64,000 bases of DNA, taken from Parachlamydiales bacterium (GTDB taxonomy: Bacteria; Chlamydiota; Chlamydiia; Chlamydiales; JABDDJ01). The DNA is taken from the NCBI GenBank assembly GCA_041671045.1, contig JBAZCF010000004.1:129566-193565 (forward strand). Reading direction: 5' to 3'. Of this stretch, positions 1-8,340 are shown in pieces. The translations under genes and the position numbers were made by a program. Numbering within the stretch: position 1 is the first letter of the stretch; each line of letters begins with the position of its first letter. A model generated the notes under the pieces. It made no database searches and was not told the DNA's origin. It worked only from the letters and a program-made list of their open reading frames with translations.

Positions 1-85
1 CCATTGTACTTGTGGTGCGTTTAAGATTTTTATGCAGCTGTCTGAGCGTTGTGGAGACTGCATTTTCCCAGGACAATTTCATACG

Positions 86-115
86 TTCACCATTTTACCA
101 TATTTGTGTTACAAT
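86..115 (+). promoter_or_regulatory. Candidate sigma70-type promoter for the ABC-F gene
   Basis: A TTCACC hexamer at 86-91 and TACAAT at 110-115 are separated by 18 bp and lie just upstream of the GTG start at 139. The -10 matches the consensus at five of six positions and the -35 at four. Nothing else is visible in bases 1-85. The call rests on motif matching only. Confidence 0.35.
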
Positions 116-138
116 ATTCTGAAAAACAGGAGTTTAAA

Positions 139-2055
139 GTGTTATCTCTATCCGGCGTGACCATGCGGTTTGGTTCTAAAATTCTCTACGAAAATGTAGA
201 TCTTCAGCTTAACCCGGGTAGACGGTATGGTCTTGTAGGAGCTAATGGCTGCGGAAAGTCCACTTTGTTGGAAATTCTATCAGGAAACCTAGTCCCAGAT
301 AAAGGAGATATTGCCACCCCTTCAGGCGTTACCATTGGAACGATGAAGCAAGACCAATATCTTTTCGACGAAGAACCACTTCTCAACGTTGTTTTACGTG
401 GAAAAGAACAGCTCTGGGAAGCAATGCAGCAAAGGCAGCACCTCTTTGATACAGTAGAAGAATTTGATGAAGCAACGTGCCATCGTTTAGAGAAACTGGA
501 ATCTATCATTGCGGCCCATGATGGATACGTTGCCGAAAGCGACGCGGCAAAACTCTTAGAAGGATTAGGCATTCCGGCAGAAAAACATTTCCAGCCTATG
601 CGGCTTTTCTCCGGGGGCTATAAACTCCGCGTTCTCTTGGCACGCCTTTTGTTTTCAGATTGTGATTTCTTGTTATTGGACGAACCTACCAACCACCTTG
701 ACCTATTTACTATCCGCTGGTTGGAAGAGTTTCTACGCAACTATAGAGGGACCCTCTTGGTTATTTCGCATGATAGAATGTTCTTAAATAACGTTTGTAC
801 AGATATACTAGACACTGACCACAATACTGTACGCCACTTTAAAGGAAACTACGACGCCTTTGTCCAAGCGAAAAGCGAGATGCATTTGCTGATGGAAAAA
901 CAAATGGTCAACCAGGAGAAAAGGCGCGACCAATTGATGGAATTTGTCGAAAAATTAGGCGCCAAGGCATCCAAAGCTACCCAAGCTAAATCTAAAATGC
1001 ATCTTGTTGAAAAATTAAATGATCAAATGGCAGAACTTGAAGTAGCTCCTTCCTCAAGACGTTCACCAAGACTTGGGTTTAAAGTGGACAAAGCATCGGG
1101 AGCGCGAGTATTACGCGTCGACACTCTAAGCAAAAACTACGGCGAAAACCACGTTCTAAATAATGTGACCTTGGAAATTGAAAGAGGCGAGAAAGTTGCT
1201 TTCCTAGGAGCTAACGGAATAGGTAAAACCACTTTCTTAGAAATCATTACAGGTAATATAGAGTTGACCTCAGGATCATTTGAATGGGGCCATAATGCTA
1301 ATGTTGCCTATTTTCCCCAGGATCCACGTAAAGCTTTAGACCAGGATAAAACCCCCTTGGAGTGGCTCTGTTCCATAGACTATAAAGTGAGCGAACAACA
1401 AGTCCGTGGTCTATTAGGACGCGTGCTTATTGAAGGGGATGAAGTGCATCAGCCCATCAATACCCTCAGTGGGGGAGAGATGGCCCGCCTCATCTTAGCG
1501 CAAATGATGATCAAAAAGCCGAATGTCTTAATCTTTGACGAACCGACAAACCACCTGGATATGGAGTCGATGGAAGAGTTATTGAACTGTCTTAATGACT
1601 ATGACGGCACAGTTCTGCTCGTCAGCCACAACCGTTATTTCGTGTCGACATTTGCTGATAGAATCATTGAAATCCAACCGGAAGGCATTGCGAATTATCT
1701 CTGCACCTATGAAGAATATATTGCTAAAAGAGATCTGGACCTCCTAGACCGCAATGTTAAACGGCCTACAGCAAAACAACAAACAACTAAAGCTTCGGAT
1801 CCTCTTCCGCGTGAAGATAAACGCAAGAAAGCTCACCTTGAGAAAGACCTCAAAGAGGTCGAAGATAAATGCAGCAGCTTGGAAATTGAGCTTAAGGAGA
1901 TTGATAGTAAGCTTTTTGATCCTGAGTACTATGTAAAAGCCTCTTTTGATGAGCAGAATAAGTTGAAAGGGCGGAAAGAGGCTATTGAAAAAGAGCTGGA
2001 AAGCTTGATTGTCCGTTGGGAAGAGATCAACCAAGTACTTGCTAAGTCAACATAA
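139..2055 (+). CDS. ybiT: ABC-F family ATPase, YbiT-like ribosome-associated factor
   Basis: Soluble tandem-ATPase protein of the ABC-F family. Members bind the ribosomal E site and relieve stalled or blocked translation; they are not transporters, and no membrane segment is present. Two nucleotide-binding domains are visible, each with a Walker A motif (GANGCGKST, GANGIGKTT), a signature motif (FSGGYKLR, LSGGEMARL) and a Walker B plus DEPTNHLD motif. A charged interdomain linker around residues 250-310 corresponds to the P-site tRNA interaction motif. A lysine- and glutamate-rich coiled coil occupies the last ~70 residues. The start is placed at a GTG with CAGGAG six bases upstream, giving the usual N-terminus (LSLSGVTMRFGSK) and 638 residues; a longer reading from 49 adds residues with no family resemblance. 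The opening residues and linker resemble YbiT more than EttA or Uup. The family call is secure, the subfamily less so. Confidence 0.9.
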   Translation: MLSLSGVTMRFGSKILYENVDLQLNPGRRYGLVGANGCGKSTLLEILSGNLVPDKGDIATPSGVTIGTMKQDQYLFDEEPLLNVVLRGKEQLWEAMQQRQHLFDTVEEFDEATCHRLEKLESIIAAHDGYVAESDAAKLLEGLGIPAEKHFQPMRLFSGGYKLRVLLARLLFSDCDFLLLDEPTNHLDLFTIRWLEEFLRNYRGTLLVISHDRMFLNNVCTDILDTDHNTVRHFKGNYDAFVQAKSEMHLLMEKQMVNQEKRRDQLMEFVEKLGAKASKATQAKSKMHLVEKLNDQMAELEVAPSSRRSPRLGFKVDKASGARVLRVDTLSKNYGENHVLNNVTLEIERGEKVAFLGANGIGKTTFLEIITGNIELTSGSFEWGHNANVAYFPQDPRKALDQDKTPLEWLCSIDYKVSEQQVRGLLGRVLIEGDEVHQPINTLSGGEMARLILAQMMIKKPNVLIFDEPTNHLDMESMEELLNCLNDYDGTVLLVSHNRYFVSTFADRIIEIQPEGIANYLCTYEEYIAKRDLDLLDRNVKRPTAKQQTTKASDPLPREDKRKKAHLEKDLKEVEDKCSSLEIELKEIDSKLFDPEYYVKASFDEQNKLKGRKEAIEKELESLIVRWEEINQVLAKST

Positions 2056-2070
2056 TCCTGATTCATAGAG

Positions 2071-2088
2071 CCGGCGACTTGTCGCCGG
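2071..2088. terminator. Perfect palindrome, likely bidirectional terminator
   Basis: CCGGCGACTTGTCGCCGG is a perfect inverted repeat located between the convergent ends of the ABC-F gene and metK. It is followed on the plus strand by a T-rich run (TCCTATTTTA). Its core GCGACTTGTCGC recurs in another hairpin at 23615-23632. Confidence 0.5.
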
Positions 2089-2097
2089 ACTCCTATT

Positions 2098-3261
2098 TTA
2101 CGATAGGCTTTTTGGAAAAGCCGCTTTAAGCTGCGGTACTTTATCGGTACGCTCCCAAGTGAATTCCGGATCTGTCCTTCCAAAATGACCTTCGGATGCC
2201 GTCTTAAAGTAGATGGGGCGAAGCATCTGCAAAGTTTCAATAATGCCGCCCGGAGTCAAGTCAAAGAGCTTATGTACCACATCTTCTAGTTCACATTCAT
2301 TTACTTTGCTCGTCCCGAATGTTTCCACGCGGATGGAAACCGGTTCAACACGCCCTATCGCGTAGGAAATTTGCACTTCACACGTATCTGCTAAACCGGC
2401 AGCAACAATATTCTTTGCTACATACCGGGCAGCATAGCCTCCGGAGCGGTCTACTTTAGTAGGATCCTTACCCGAGAAAGCCCCTCCGCCATGCCTGCCT
2501 CGGCCGCCGTAGGTGTCTACAATAATTTTGCGACCGGTCAGACCGCAGTCCGATGCGGGCCCGCCCTGAATGAAGCTTCCGGAAGGATTAATAAAAAAAG
2601 TCGTTTGATCATCCAAAAGATGCGAAGGGATGATTTTTGCTGCCATGGCCTGCATATCTTTCTTGATTTGTTCTTGAGTGACATCCGGATTATGCTGGGT
2701 AGATATTACGATGGCATGGATACGTTTTGGCTTGTGATCGGGGGTATATTGCACAGTAACTTGGGCTTTAGCATCCGGCCTTAAATAGGGGATATTTCCG
2801 CTTTGTCTTTCCAAACGTAGCTGACGGATGATGCTGTGTGCTAACATTATGGGCAAGGGCATCAGCTCAGGCGTCTCATTGCAGGCAAATCCGAACATCA
2901 GCCCTTGGTCGCCTGCGCCGAGTTTTTTATGGCCCTTAGAAACTCCGGCTGCTATTTCGGGAGATTGTTTGTTAATCGTTGTCAATATTCCGCAGGAGTG
3001 GTAATCAAACCCCCATTCGGGATTGTTGTATCCGATTTTTTTAATGGTTTCTCTGACGACAGCACGGTAGTCGATATTTGCATGTGTTGTAATTTCCCCT
3101 GCCAAGACAACCAACCCGCTGCTAACTAGGGTTTCACACGCTACACGCGAGTGGGGATCATGTTCTAAACAACTGTCCAGGATGGCGTCAGAAATCTGAT
3201 CCGCAATTTTATCGGGATGACCGGATGAAACAGATTCTGATGTAAATAGATAATGCTGCAT
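2098..3261 (-). CDS. metK: S-adenosylmethionine synthetase
   Basis: Methionine adenosyltransferase: ATP plus methionine gives S-adenosylmethionine, phosphate and diphosphate, in the cytoplasm. The family hallmarks are visible: an N-terminal SESVSSGHPDKIADQ segment, the GAGDQGLMFG loop (central hexapeptide motif) and the phosphate-binding GGGAFSGKDPTKVDRS segment. About 387 residues, the normal length. The start is placed at the ATG giving MQHYLFTSES because AAGGTG sits nine bases upstream; an in-frame GTG four codons earlier (3273) has no such site. The gene stands alone and converges with the ABC-F gene across a palindrome. Its presence is notable, because Chlamydia trachomatis is known to lack metK and to import SAM from the host. 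Confidence 0.97.
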   Translation of the reverse strand: MQHYLFTSESVSSGHPDKIADQISDAILDSCLEHDPHSRVACETLVSSGLVVLAGEITTHANIDYRAVVRETIKKIGYNNPEWGFDYHSCGILTTINKQSPEIAAGVSKGHKKLGAGDQGLMFGFACNETPELMPLPIMLAHSIIRQLRLERQSGNIPYLRPDAKAQVTVQYTPDHKPKRIHAIVISTQHNPDVTQEQIKKDMQAMAAKIIPSHLLDDQTTFFINPSGSFIQGGPASDCGLTGRKIIVDTYGGRGRHGGGAFSGKDPTKVDRSGGYAARYVAKNIVAAGLADTCEVQISYAIGRVEPVSIRVETFGTSKVNECELEDVVHKLFDLTPGGIIETLQMLRPIYFKTASEGHFGRTDPEFTWERTDKVPQLKAAFPKSLS

Positions 3262-3289
3262 AGTATAAAACACCTTGTAAAGTTAACTT

Positions 3290-3295
3290 TATAAT
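3290..3295 (+). promoter_or_regulatory. Consensus TATAAT -10 element in the metK divergent region
   Basis: A perfect TATAAT lies 20 bases upstream of the small membrane-protein gene. It directly follows a 12-bp palindrome (AAAGTTAACTTT, 3279-3290) that could be an operator shared with the divergent metK. No good -35 hexamer is seen at 17 bp. Confidence 0.3.
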
Positions 3296-3314
3296 ATTCA
3301 TTGGATATTTCTCT

Positions 3315-3737
3315 ATGTTCATCATCGTTCTTTTAACTTCTACCGTATTGAGTTTCTCTGAAATTGAGCATACTCCCCCCAAAGAATTAACGGAGATATA
3401 CAGTGGACAAAAAGTCGCTGTTAGGGGATTTCCTTATGCGACAGAACAGGGGGAGTGGATACTTTCAGATGAACCCAACTTACGCTCTTGCTGTGTAGGA
3501 AAGGGCCCAAAAGCAGCTAAACAAATCGTCTTACAAGAAAATGCTAAACAATTCACAACTTTTCAAGTGATAGAAGTGGAAGGTCTTTTAGCCGAGAGAG
3601 ATAATCGCCTTGTCTTGCAGGACTGGAATACCGTAAATCCAAAAGGGGCCATCGCCTGGGGGTTCTATGCGCTTCTTATGCTTTCAGTCTTGGCAGGATT
3701 TCTTGGCCGTAAAGCCTTTCAATGGTATCGACGATAG
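3315..3737 (+). CDS. Hypothetical membrane-anchored protein, 140 aa
   Basis: No family recognised. The protein begins with a hydrophobic stretch that may be a signal peptide or anchor (FIIVLLTSTVLSF). A soluble, beta-rich middle of about 90 residues follows, and a C-terminal membrane helix (AWGFYALLMLSVLAGFLG) ends in a basic tail (RKAFQWYRR). The middle part has the alternating pattern of a small OB-like barrel (GQKVAVRGFPY ... IEVEGLLAERDNRLVLQDW) and a vicinal cysteine pair (RSCC) that could bind metal or form a disulphide. The topology would place the soluble domain outside the cytoplasm. The last 62 bases overlap the convergent riboflavin synthase gene. Function unknown; the fold suggestion is inference. 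Confidence 0.7.
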   Translation: MFIIVLLTSTVLSFSEIEHTPPKELTEIYSGQKVAVRGFPYATEQGEWILSDEPNLRSCCVGKGPKAAKQIVLQENAKQFTTFQVIEVEGLLAERDNRLVLQDWNTVNPKGAIAWGFYALLMLSVLAGFLGRKAFQWYRR

Positions 3738-4305
3738 TCTGTGTTTGCGAGTCTAATTCAAGATTAATGCTATCACCCGCCTTCTTTTTACCTAAAGTTG
3801 TTCTCTGTAATGTTTCAGGAATCAAATGTACCGTAAACATGCCATTTCGAACGACATCGACCAAGGTTAAGCTCACGCCGTCTAGCGCTACGTAGCCTTT
3901 AGGAAGAAGATATTTAGTCCATTCTGCAGGGCAAGCGCAGGTTAAAATCGAATAGTCGGGGAAATCCCTTTTTTCTTTGATGGTCACTATGCCCCAAACA
4001 TGCCCGGACAATAAGTGACCTCCTATTTCATCTCCGATAGTGGCAGATCTTTCAATATTGACCAAAATATGCGGTTGTAATTTGCCCAGGGTAGTGCGTT
4101 TTAAAGTTTCAGGAATGACATCAAATGTTACTGTTGTTTCTTCTATTGTAACTACTGTAAGGCACACTCCATCAACGGCAATGCTCGCGCCTAACTTTAA
4201 TCCCTGGGAAAGGCTTAGGGGAAGTGAAATCGCTATTTGTTTATTATTGACCATATCCTTTATATCATGGATTGGACACAAAGCACGAACGATTCCCGTA
4301 AACAT
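3676..4305 (-). CDS. ribE: Riboflavin synthase, alpha subunit
   Basis: Dismutates two molecules of 6,7-dimethyl-8-ribityllumazine to riboflavin and a pyrimidinedione, the last step of riboflavin synthesis. The start MFTGIV is the canonical family N-terminus. The two homologous lumazine-binding barrels are visible. Each contains a GxxVAxDGVxLT-type segment (IAVDGVCLTV and VALDGVSLTL) and a PETLxRTTLG segment (IPETLKRTTLGK and IPETLQRTTLGK). Length 209 aa, as expected for this trimeric enzyme. It overlaps tail to tail with the small membrane-protein gene, and no other rib gene lies in the window. Confidence 0.96.
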   Translation of the reverse strand: MFTGIVRALCPIHDIKDMVNNKQIAISLPLSLSQGLKLGASIAVDGVCLTVVTIEETTVTFDVIPETLKRTTLGKLQPHILVNIERSATIGDEIGGHLLSGHVWGIVTIKEKRDFPDYSILTCACPAEWTKYLLPKGYVALDGVSLTLVDVVRNGMFTVHLIPETLQRTTLGKKKAGDSINLELDSQTQTIVDTIERLYGQEILPRLKA

Positions 4306-4433
4306 AATTCCCTTATTCTAAGCATTTAAAAACTACACTTATAAGAAGATTTGCTAATTAAAATAAAGAGGTGTTTATAACGTCTCTGAAAAATTTGAAT
4401 ATAGATAAGTTTTTTATCACAATAAGGAAAAGT

Positions 4434-5861
4434 ATGGCAGATGCGTTAGGTAATTCATTTTTAAGTCTTTATTCTTCCTCAGATTCAACTTCATCCTATA
4501 TCGAAAACTATGTACATGAAGACTCCATAGAAATCAGTGACACAGCTGCCGTCAAGCCGGCCCATTCCATCCAAGAGATGAATTTGTTTTATGAACGGGT
4601 GCAGGCGGCTAGTCGCTCCCTTTCAGACTCCTCCATTGCTTCAATACCTAAACCTGTGATGGAGAAGCTTTATAGACTGCAACTCCTTTACAGTTCAAAC
4701 ACATCGGACGATGCCCTTGAAATGGCGCAATTTGCTGTTAAGCTGGAAAATGAACCCTTTATCCCCAAAGATAAAGCTTTAAACTTTGAAATCCTGCCTT
4801 CAGAGAGTTCCGATATATTGAAAGCCTTCGTAGAATATTCCTATGACAAAAAGAAAAGGTTGAAACATCAGACCTACATTTTACGTCTACATGGGGTTGG
4901 TAAACACAAAAAAATGTACCAAGCCACCCACCTGCGCACCTATCAGCAAAAAGCAATTTTAATTCTAGATAAAAGTCAGATCTCTAAGAAAGAATTAGAA
5001 AATGAACTTGCTTTTCAGGATATTCTCAAAAAAGTTAAAGGATGTGTAACAGCAAAAAAGATATTTACAAACGATTCTTACGTTATATTAATGACAACTC
5101 TTTGTAATAAAGGAACTTTGGAAAGAGAGATCAAATTAACCGGAGAATTATATGAAAGAAGAGTTTTGTTTGAGCTTTATATTTTAAGTGGTATCTTCGC
5201 ACAAATGCACAATGAGAAAGTCCTTCATGGTGATATTAAACCTGACAATATTATGTATACTAAGTCACACAAATATAACTTGATGGAACTCAAAGTCATC
5301 GATTTTGGATCTTCAAGGTTTATCACTAAAGAGGGTATCAACCAACCTCTGGGCGGTCCCGTATTATTCCTTCCCCCCGAAGCTACGAAAATTCGCATCA
5401 AAATATTAGAGCTTAAAGAATTGGAAGCTAACTTAGACAAACTGAAAAAAGCATTGGTCAGAAAAAATGCTTTGAAGCGATATAAATGTAAGTTAAGCAA
5501 AAAGAGAAGTGAAATTCAAAGAGCAAATGCTTTAATTACTTCAAAACTAGATGTATATATGTTAGGGGAGACTTTTTATATGCGTATAAACGGGGGCAAA
5601 CTACCTCCGGTCCAAGCTGAATTTGCAGCGAGAATAAAACAAGGGACAGCCAGTGGAAAAGATGAAATTATTGAGATTTATTTAAACATGACGGGTAAAA
5701 ATATGCCTTATAAAGAGCCCTCTCGCCGTAAGTTTTTACAACACCTGATTTGGAGAATGCTCCTGCCGGATCAGAACCGCCGTCCATCCATGCACCAAAT
5801 CCACACAATGCTTTCAAAAAAGTATCCTTTTCTTGAAGCTGAGAGCATCAATTGGTACTAA
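4434..5861 (+). CDS. Atypical eukaryotic-type protein kinase
   Basis: Protein of 475 residues with a Hanks-type kinase fold after a serine-rich N-terminus. Visible landmarks are a glycine-loop-like GVGKHKKMYQA, a catalytic loop HGDIKPDN (residues 265-272; Asp267 and Asn272 present), a metal-binding DFG at 290-292, a PPEA segment replacing APE, and a DVYMLG segment IX. Two features are odd. The beta-3 AxK motif reads AIL (residues 174-176), so the usual ATP-anchoring lysine is a leucine. An extra lysine-rich helical insert of about 50 residues separates PPEA from DVYMLG. The start is placed at the ATG preceded by AAGGA; a GTG 21 codons upstream is possible. The gene is monocistronic and converges with the outer-membrane gene 5 bp away. 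With no membrane helix and a polar N-terminus it could be a secreted effector, but that is inference. Substrate unknown. Confidence 0.85.
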   Translation: MADALGNSFLSLYSSSDSTSSYIENYVHEDSIEISDTAAVKPAHSIQEMNLFYERVQAASRSLSDSSIASIPKPVMEKLYRLQLLYSSNTSDDALEMAQFAVKLENEPFIPKDKALNFEILPSESSDILKAFVEYSYDKKKRLKHQTYILRLHGVGKHKKMYQATHLRTYQQKAILILDKSQISKKELENELAFQDILKKVKGCVTAKKIFTNDSYVILMTTLCNKGTLEREIKLTGELYERRVLFELYILSGIFAQMHNEKVLHGDIKPDNIMYTKSHKYNLMELKVIDFGSSRFITKEGINQPLGGPVLFLPPEATKIRIKILELKELEANLDKLKKALVRKNALKRYKCKLSKKRSEIQRANALITSKLDVYMLGETFYMRINGGKLPPVQAEFAARIKQGTASGKDEIIEIYLNMTGKNMPYKEPSRRKFLQHLIWRMLLPDQNRRPSMHQIHTMLSKKYPFLEAESINWY

Positions 5862-5866
5862 TTGCA

Positions 5867-6439
5867 CTAGAAGTGCATTCCTATTCCTAAGCCTGTTTTA
5901 AACCCACCTAGATCAACATGTGTTTGGTAGTTATTTGGTTGGTATAAATAATCAAAGAAAGTATCTAGAAATAGGTTGTCGGTAAAATAATAATAGAAGC
6001 CTGATTTCAATACCCCACCATAAACAAGTCTAGAGACTTTTTCGGATTGGTTAAAAAGATGGTTTTTTAATTCTACCCGCGCAAAACTAGCCCCTAGCCC
6101 TAAATAAACACTTAATTGTTCCGATAATACGTAAGGAAGTTTGATTCCTAAACTCGTATTAGCAATGGAAATTCTAGTAGGATCATTCAACCCTATTGAA
6201 TGGCCATGCTTGCTGAACCAATCAAAATTAACCCATCCCTGAAAGCAATTGTAAACAGAGGTGGAAGCTTCCACTTGGAAAGAGGGGCCGACTGTTCCAT
6301 AAATTTCTCTAAATCGTCCTGAGCTATGCCAAAATGCGGCTGTACGAAATTCAATACTGTTTTGTGTTTCAGCGGATAATGGGAAGGACCCCATCCAAAA
6401 TGAAAGAAGAAATAGAAGCTTAGTAGTGGTCTTATTCAT
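5867..6439 (-). CDS. Outer-membrane beta-barrel protein, 190 aa
   Basis: Starts with a clear signal peptide (NKTTTKLLFLLSFWMGSFPLSA, cleavage probably after LSA) and continues with alternating polar/hydrophobic strands rich in Gly, Tyr and Phe (YLGLGASFARVEL, YGGVLKSGFYYYF, FLDTFFDYLY). It ends in FKTGLGIGMHF. The terminal phenylalanine is the usual recognition residue for barrel insertion by BamA. The size suggests a small, perhaps eight-stranded barrel of the OmpA/OmpW sort, but no specific family is recognised. Its start overlaps the end of the upstream propeller gene by 8 bases, so the two are translated from one message and may work together at the surface. Confidence 0.75.
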   Translation of the reverse strand: MNKTTTKLLFLLSFWMGSFPLSAETQNSIEFRTAAFWHSSGRFREIYGTVGPSFQVEASTSVYNCFQGWVNFDWFSKHGHSIGLNDPTRISIANTSLGIKLPYVLSEQLSVYLGLGASFARVELKNHLFNQSEKVSRLVYGGVLKSGFYYYFTDNLFLDTFFDYLYQPNNYQTHVDLGGFKTGLGIGMHF

Positions 6440-8027
6440 TAATAATCCTTATGGAAACTGGTGTACTCACTAGATTAGCAGCATTTATAGCAAAAATTTT
6501 ATAATGCGAGGCATCTTTTTTTGAACGGAGTAGGATCTCATAAACGAGTGGAGAACTAGAAGGAATGACCGCCACTATTTGTCCATTCAGAGTGATCTGA
6601 TAGAAAAGAACATCCCCTGAAGGGCTGGGATTCCACGTTACCTCAAGCACATATTTCGTGCGGTTCAAAAACTTATTTTTGATGACGTTGCCCAGAAAGA
6701 GCCCAGGAGGAAGAGGGATAGGCGAGACAGGCGCATCAGGTATTTGAATATTTTGGGTGACTGTAGCGCTAGGGCCCCCATTATTGCTTACAGATTGGCC
6801 TGTAAAGGTTTGTGTTGTAGAAGTCCCACCTGAATTTGTCACAGTAAGAGTGACCGTGTAGGATCCGCCACCTAAATAGGTATGTTGAACCGGATTGGAA
6901 GTTGTTGTGATGATAGTGCCGTCACCAAAGTCCCAAACGTAACTTGCAATTGTCCCTACATTCGTTGTGGATGTAGATATAAAAGTTGTTGGAGATAAAG
7001 CTTGAGCCGGTGCTGCTACAAAAGAAGCGATAGGGGCTTGATCAGGGGTTATCGCTACAAAAGCCTGAAATCCGGTGACGCTCGTTTGAGTTATGTTGGT
7101 TGTGCCTACGGCTACAGTTGTAAAAGTATTGCTGTTGGCATGAGTGAAAACGGCTTTTTGACTATCTGGAGAAATCGCAACACCCTGCTGAGTATAATTT
7201 CCTGGAACGGTGTCAAACGGTATGTCCACGGTTGCATAGCTTGACAAATTGAGGGCTGTTCCGTAATTCACATTCTCATTTGCTATATATGCCCACAATC
7301 CATTGGCAGAAACTGCAATATTAGTAGGCTGTGCATTGGGGGTGATAGGAATCGTCTGAGAAACGGTTTGGGTCAGTAAATTTATTTCATAGACCTTATT
7401 ATTTATCATGTCTGTGACGTAGGCCAATTGCCCGCTTGGCGCCAATGCAATACGTGTCGATCTGCCAGGCACGTTAATAGGAAGTCCAAATACATTCCCT
7501 GCGGTAGTCATACTTAGAATAGAGGATGTCTGTGTAAGATAGATTGTAGAACCGTCAGGCGATATAGCCACAGAATTGGACTGAATATTGGTAGAAATGG
7601 GAATTACCGTGTATGTACTGCTCGCTAGATCTAATTTTAGAATTGTATAAACACTCGAATCATCGACCGCCGTAATATATGCTGTCGTCCCATCCGGTGT
7701 GATAGCAATACTAAAAGGGGTTTGAAGAACTCCACCCTCATTGAGAGAAATAGTATTTATAACCGTTTGTGTTGCGAGATTCACCACGGTTACAGTGGAA
7801 ACAACATTTTGGTTAATGACATAGAGTGTAGCGGCGTCGGGGGTGATAGCCAGTGCTTCACTGCGCCCACCTGAGATAGGTAGCCCTGCAGTTTCTGTGG
7901 TCACATCAAAAGTGATAACTTGAAAGTTAGATTTATCTGCAGCGTAGGCAAACCAATCCGCCGCAGCTAAAGGAGTAAAAAATAAATATGCTGAAATGAT
8001 GTATAAGGAGAATAGTTTAAACCTCAC
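6432..8027 (-). CDS. Secreted beta-propeller protein with PKD domain
   Basis: 531 residues. After a signal peptide (FSLYIISAYLFFTPLAAA) comes a run of about seven YVTN-type beta-propeller repeats, recognisable by recurring AITPDG/AISPDG/AVSANG turns about every 40 residues (residues ~25-330). A PKD domain follows at roughly 333-415, with the diagnostic YVWDFGDG near residue 366 and a HTYxxxGxYTVTLTV strand pair. A C-terminal fibronectin-III-like segment (residues ~430-531) closes the protein. No enzyme motif is present, so an extracytoplasmic binding or adhesion role is likely. The start is GTG with AAAGGG four bases upstream. The gene is co-transcribed with the downstream beta-barrel gene. 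Such repeat proteins often occur in surface complexes; partner and ligand are unknown. Confidence 0.85.
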   Translation of the reverse strand: MRFKLFSLYIISAYLFFTPLAAADWFAYAADKSNFQVITFDVTTETAGLPISGGRSEALAITPDAATLYVINQNVVSTVTVVNLATQTVINTISLNEGGVLQTPFSIAITPDGTTAYITAVDDSSVYTILKLDLASSTYTVIPISTNIQSNSVAISPDGSTIYLTQTSSILSMTTAGNVFGLPINVPGRSTRIALAPSGQLAYVTDMINNKVYEINLLTQTVSQTIPITPNAQPTNIAVSANGLWAYIANENVNYGTALNLSSYATVDIPFDTVPGNYTQQGVAISPDSQKAVFTHANSNTFTTVAVGTTNITQTSVTGFQAFVAITPDQAPIASFVAAPAQALSPTTFISTSTTNVGTIASYVWDFGDGTIITTTSNPVQHTYLGGGSYTVTLTVTNSGGTSTTQTFTGQSVSNNGGPSATVTQNIQIPDAPVSPIPLPPGLFLGNVIKNKFLNRTKYVLEVTWNPSPSGDVLFYQITLNGQIVAVIPSSSPLVYEILLRSKKDASHYKIFAINAANLVSTPVSIRIINE

Positions 8028-8084
8028 AAAGCCCTTTATTAAATAAAATGATTGTTTGTTTTATAGCATTTTATGGAGAGGCCT

Positions 8085-8327
8085 TCAAGAGATTAGTGTG
8101 TTATTTTCTAGGCATGTTCTGTTGAAGTGTATTTGAATTTCAGAAATATTATATTTACTCATCCACTTCTCTTTGGAGGCTTCACAACGTGCCAAAGTTG
8201 CAGCATAGGAAGGATGTGCCTTCATCTTTCTGCCAGAGTGGCGAAGCATATCAGGCAGGTTGGGGAAACAATTATTATTGAGATTCAATTGCTCTAAGTT
8301 TGATAGTTTTTCGAGATCCTCAAAACA
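8085..8327 (-). pseudogene. Remnant of a leucine-rich-repeat protein gene (C-terminal piece)
   Basis: Read on the minus strand, the open frame from 8327 encodes CFEDLEKLSNLEQLNLNNN followed by CFPNLPDMLRH. That is one complete leucine-rich repeat (LxxLxxLxLNNN) and the start of another. About 50 basic residues without repeats follow, then a stop at 8085. The frame is closed upstream by a stop at 8328-8330, 11 bases before the murI stop codon, and has no ATG. The only initiator inside is TTG at 8288, which would start in mid-repeat. The simplest reading is a gene whose 5' part was deleted or replaced next to murI. Leucine-rich-repeat proteins are common as secreted effectors in environmental chlamydiae. 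A short functional protein cannot be excluded. Confidence 0.55.
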
Positions 8328-8340
8328 TTAAGATATTAGA

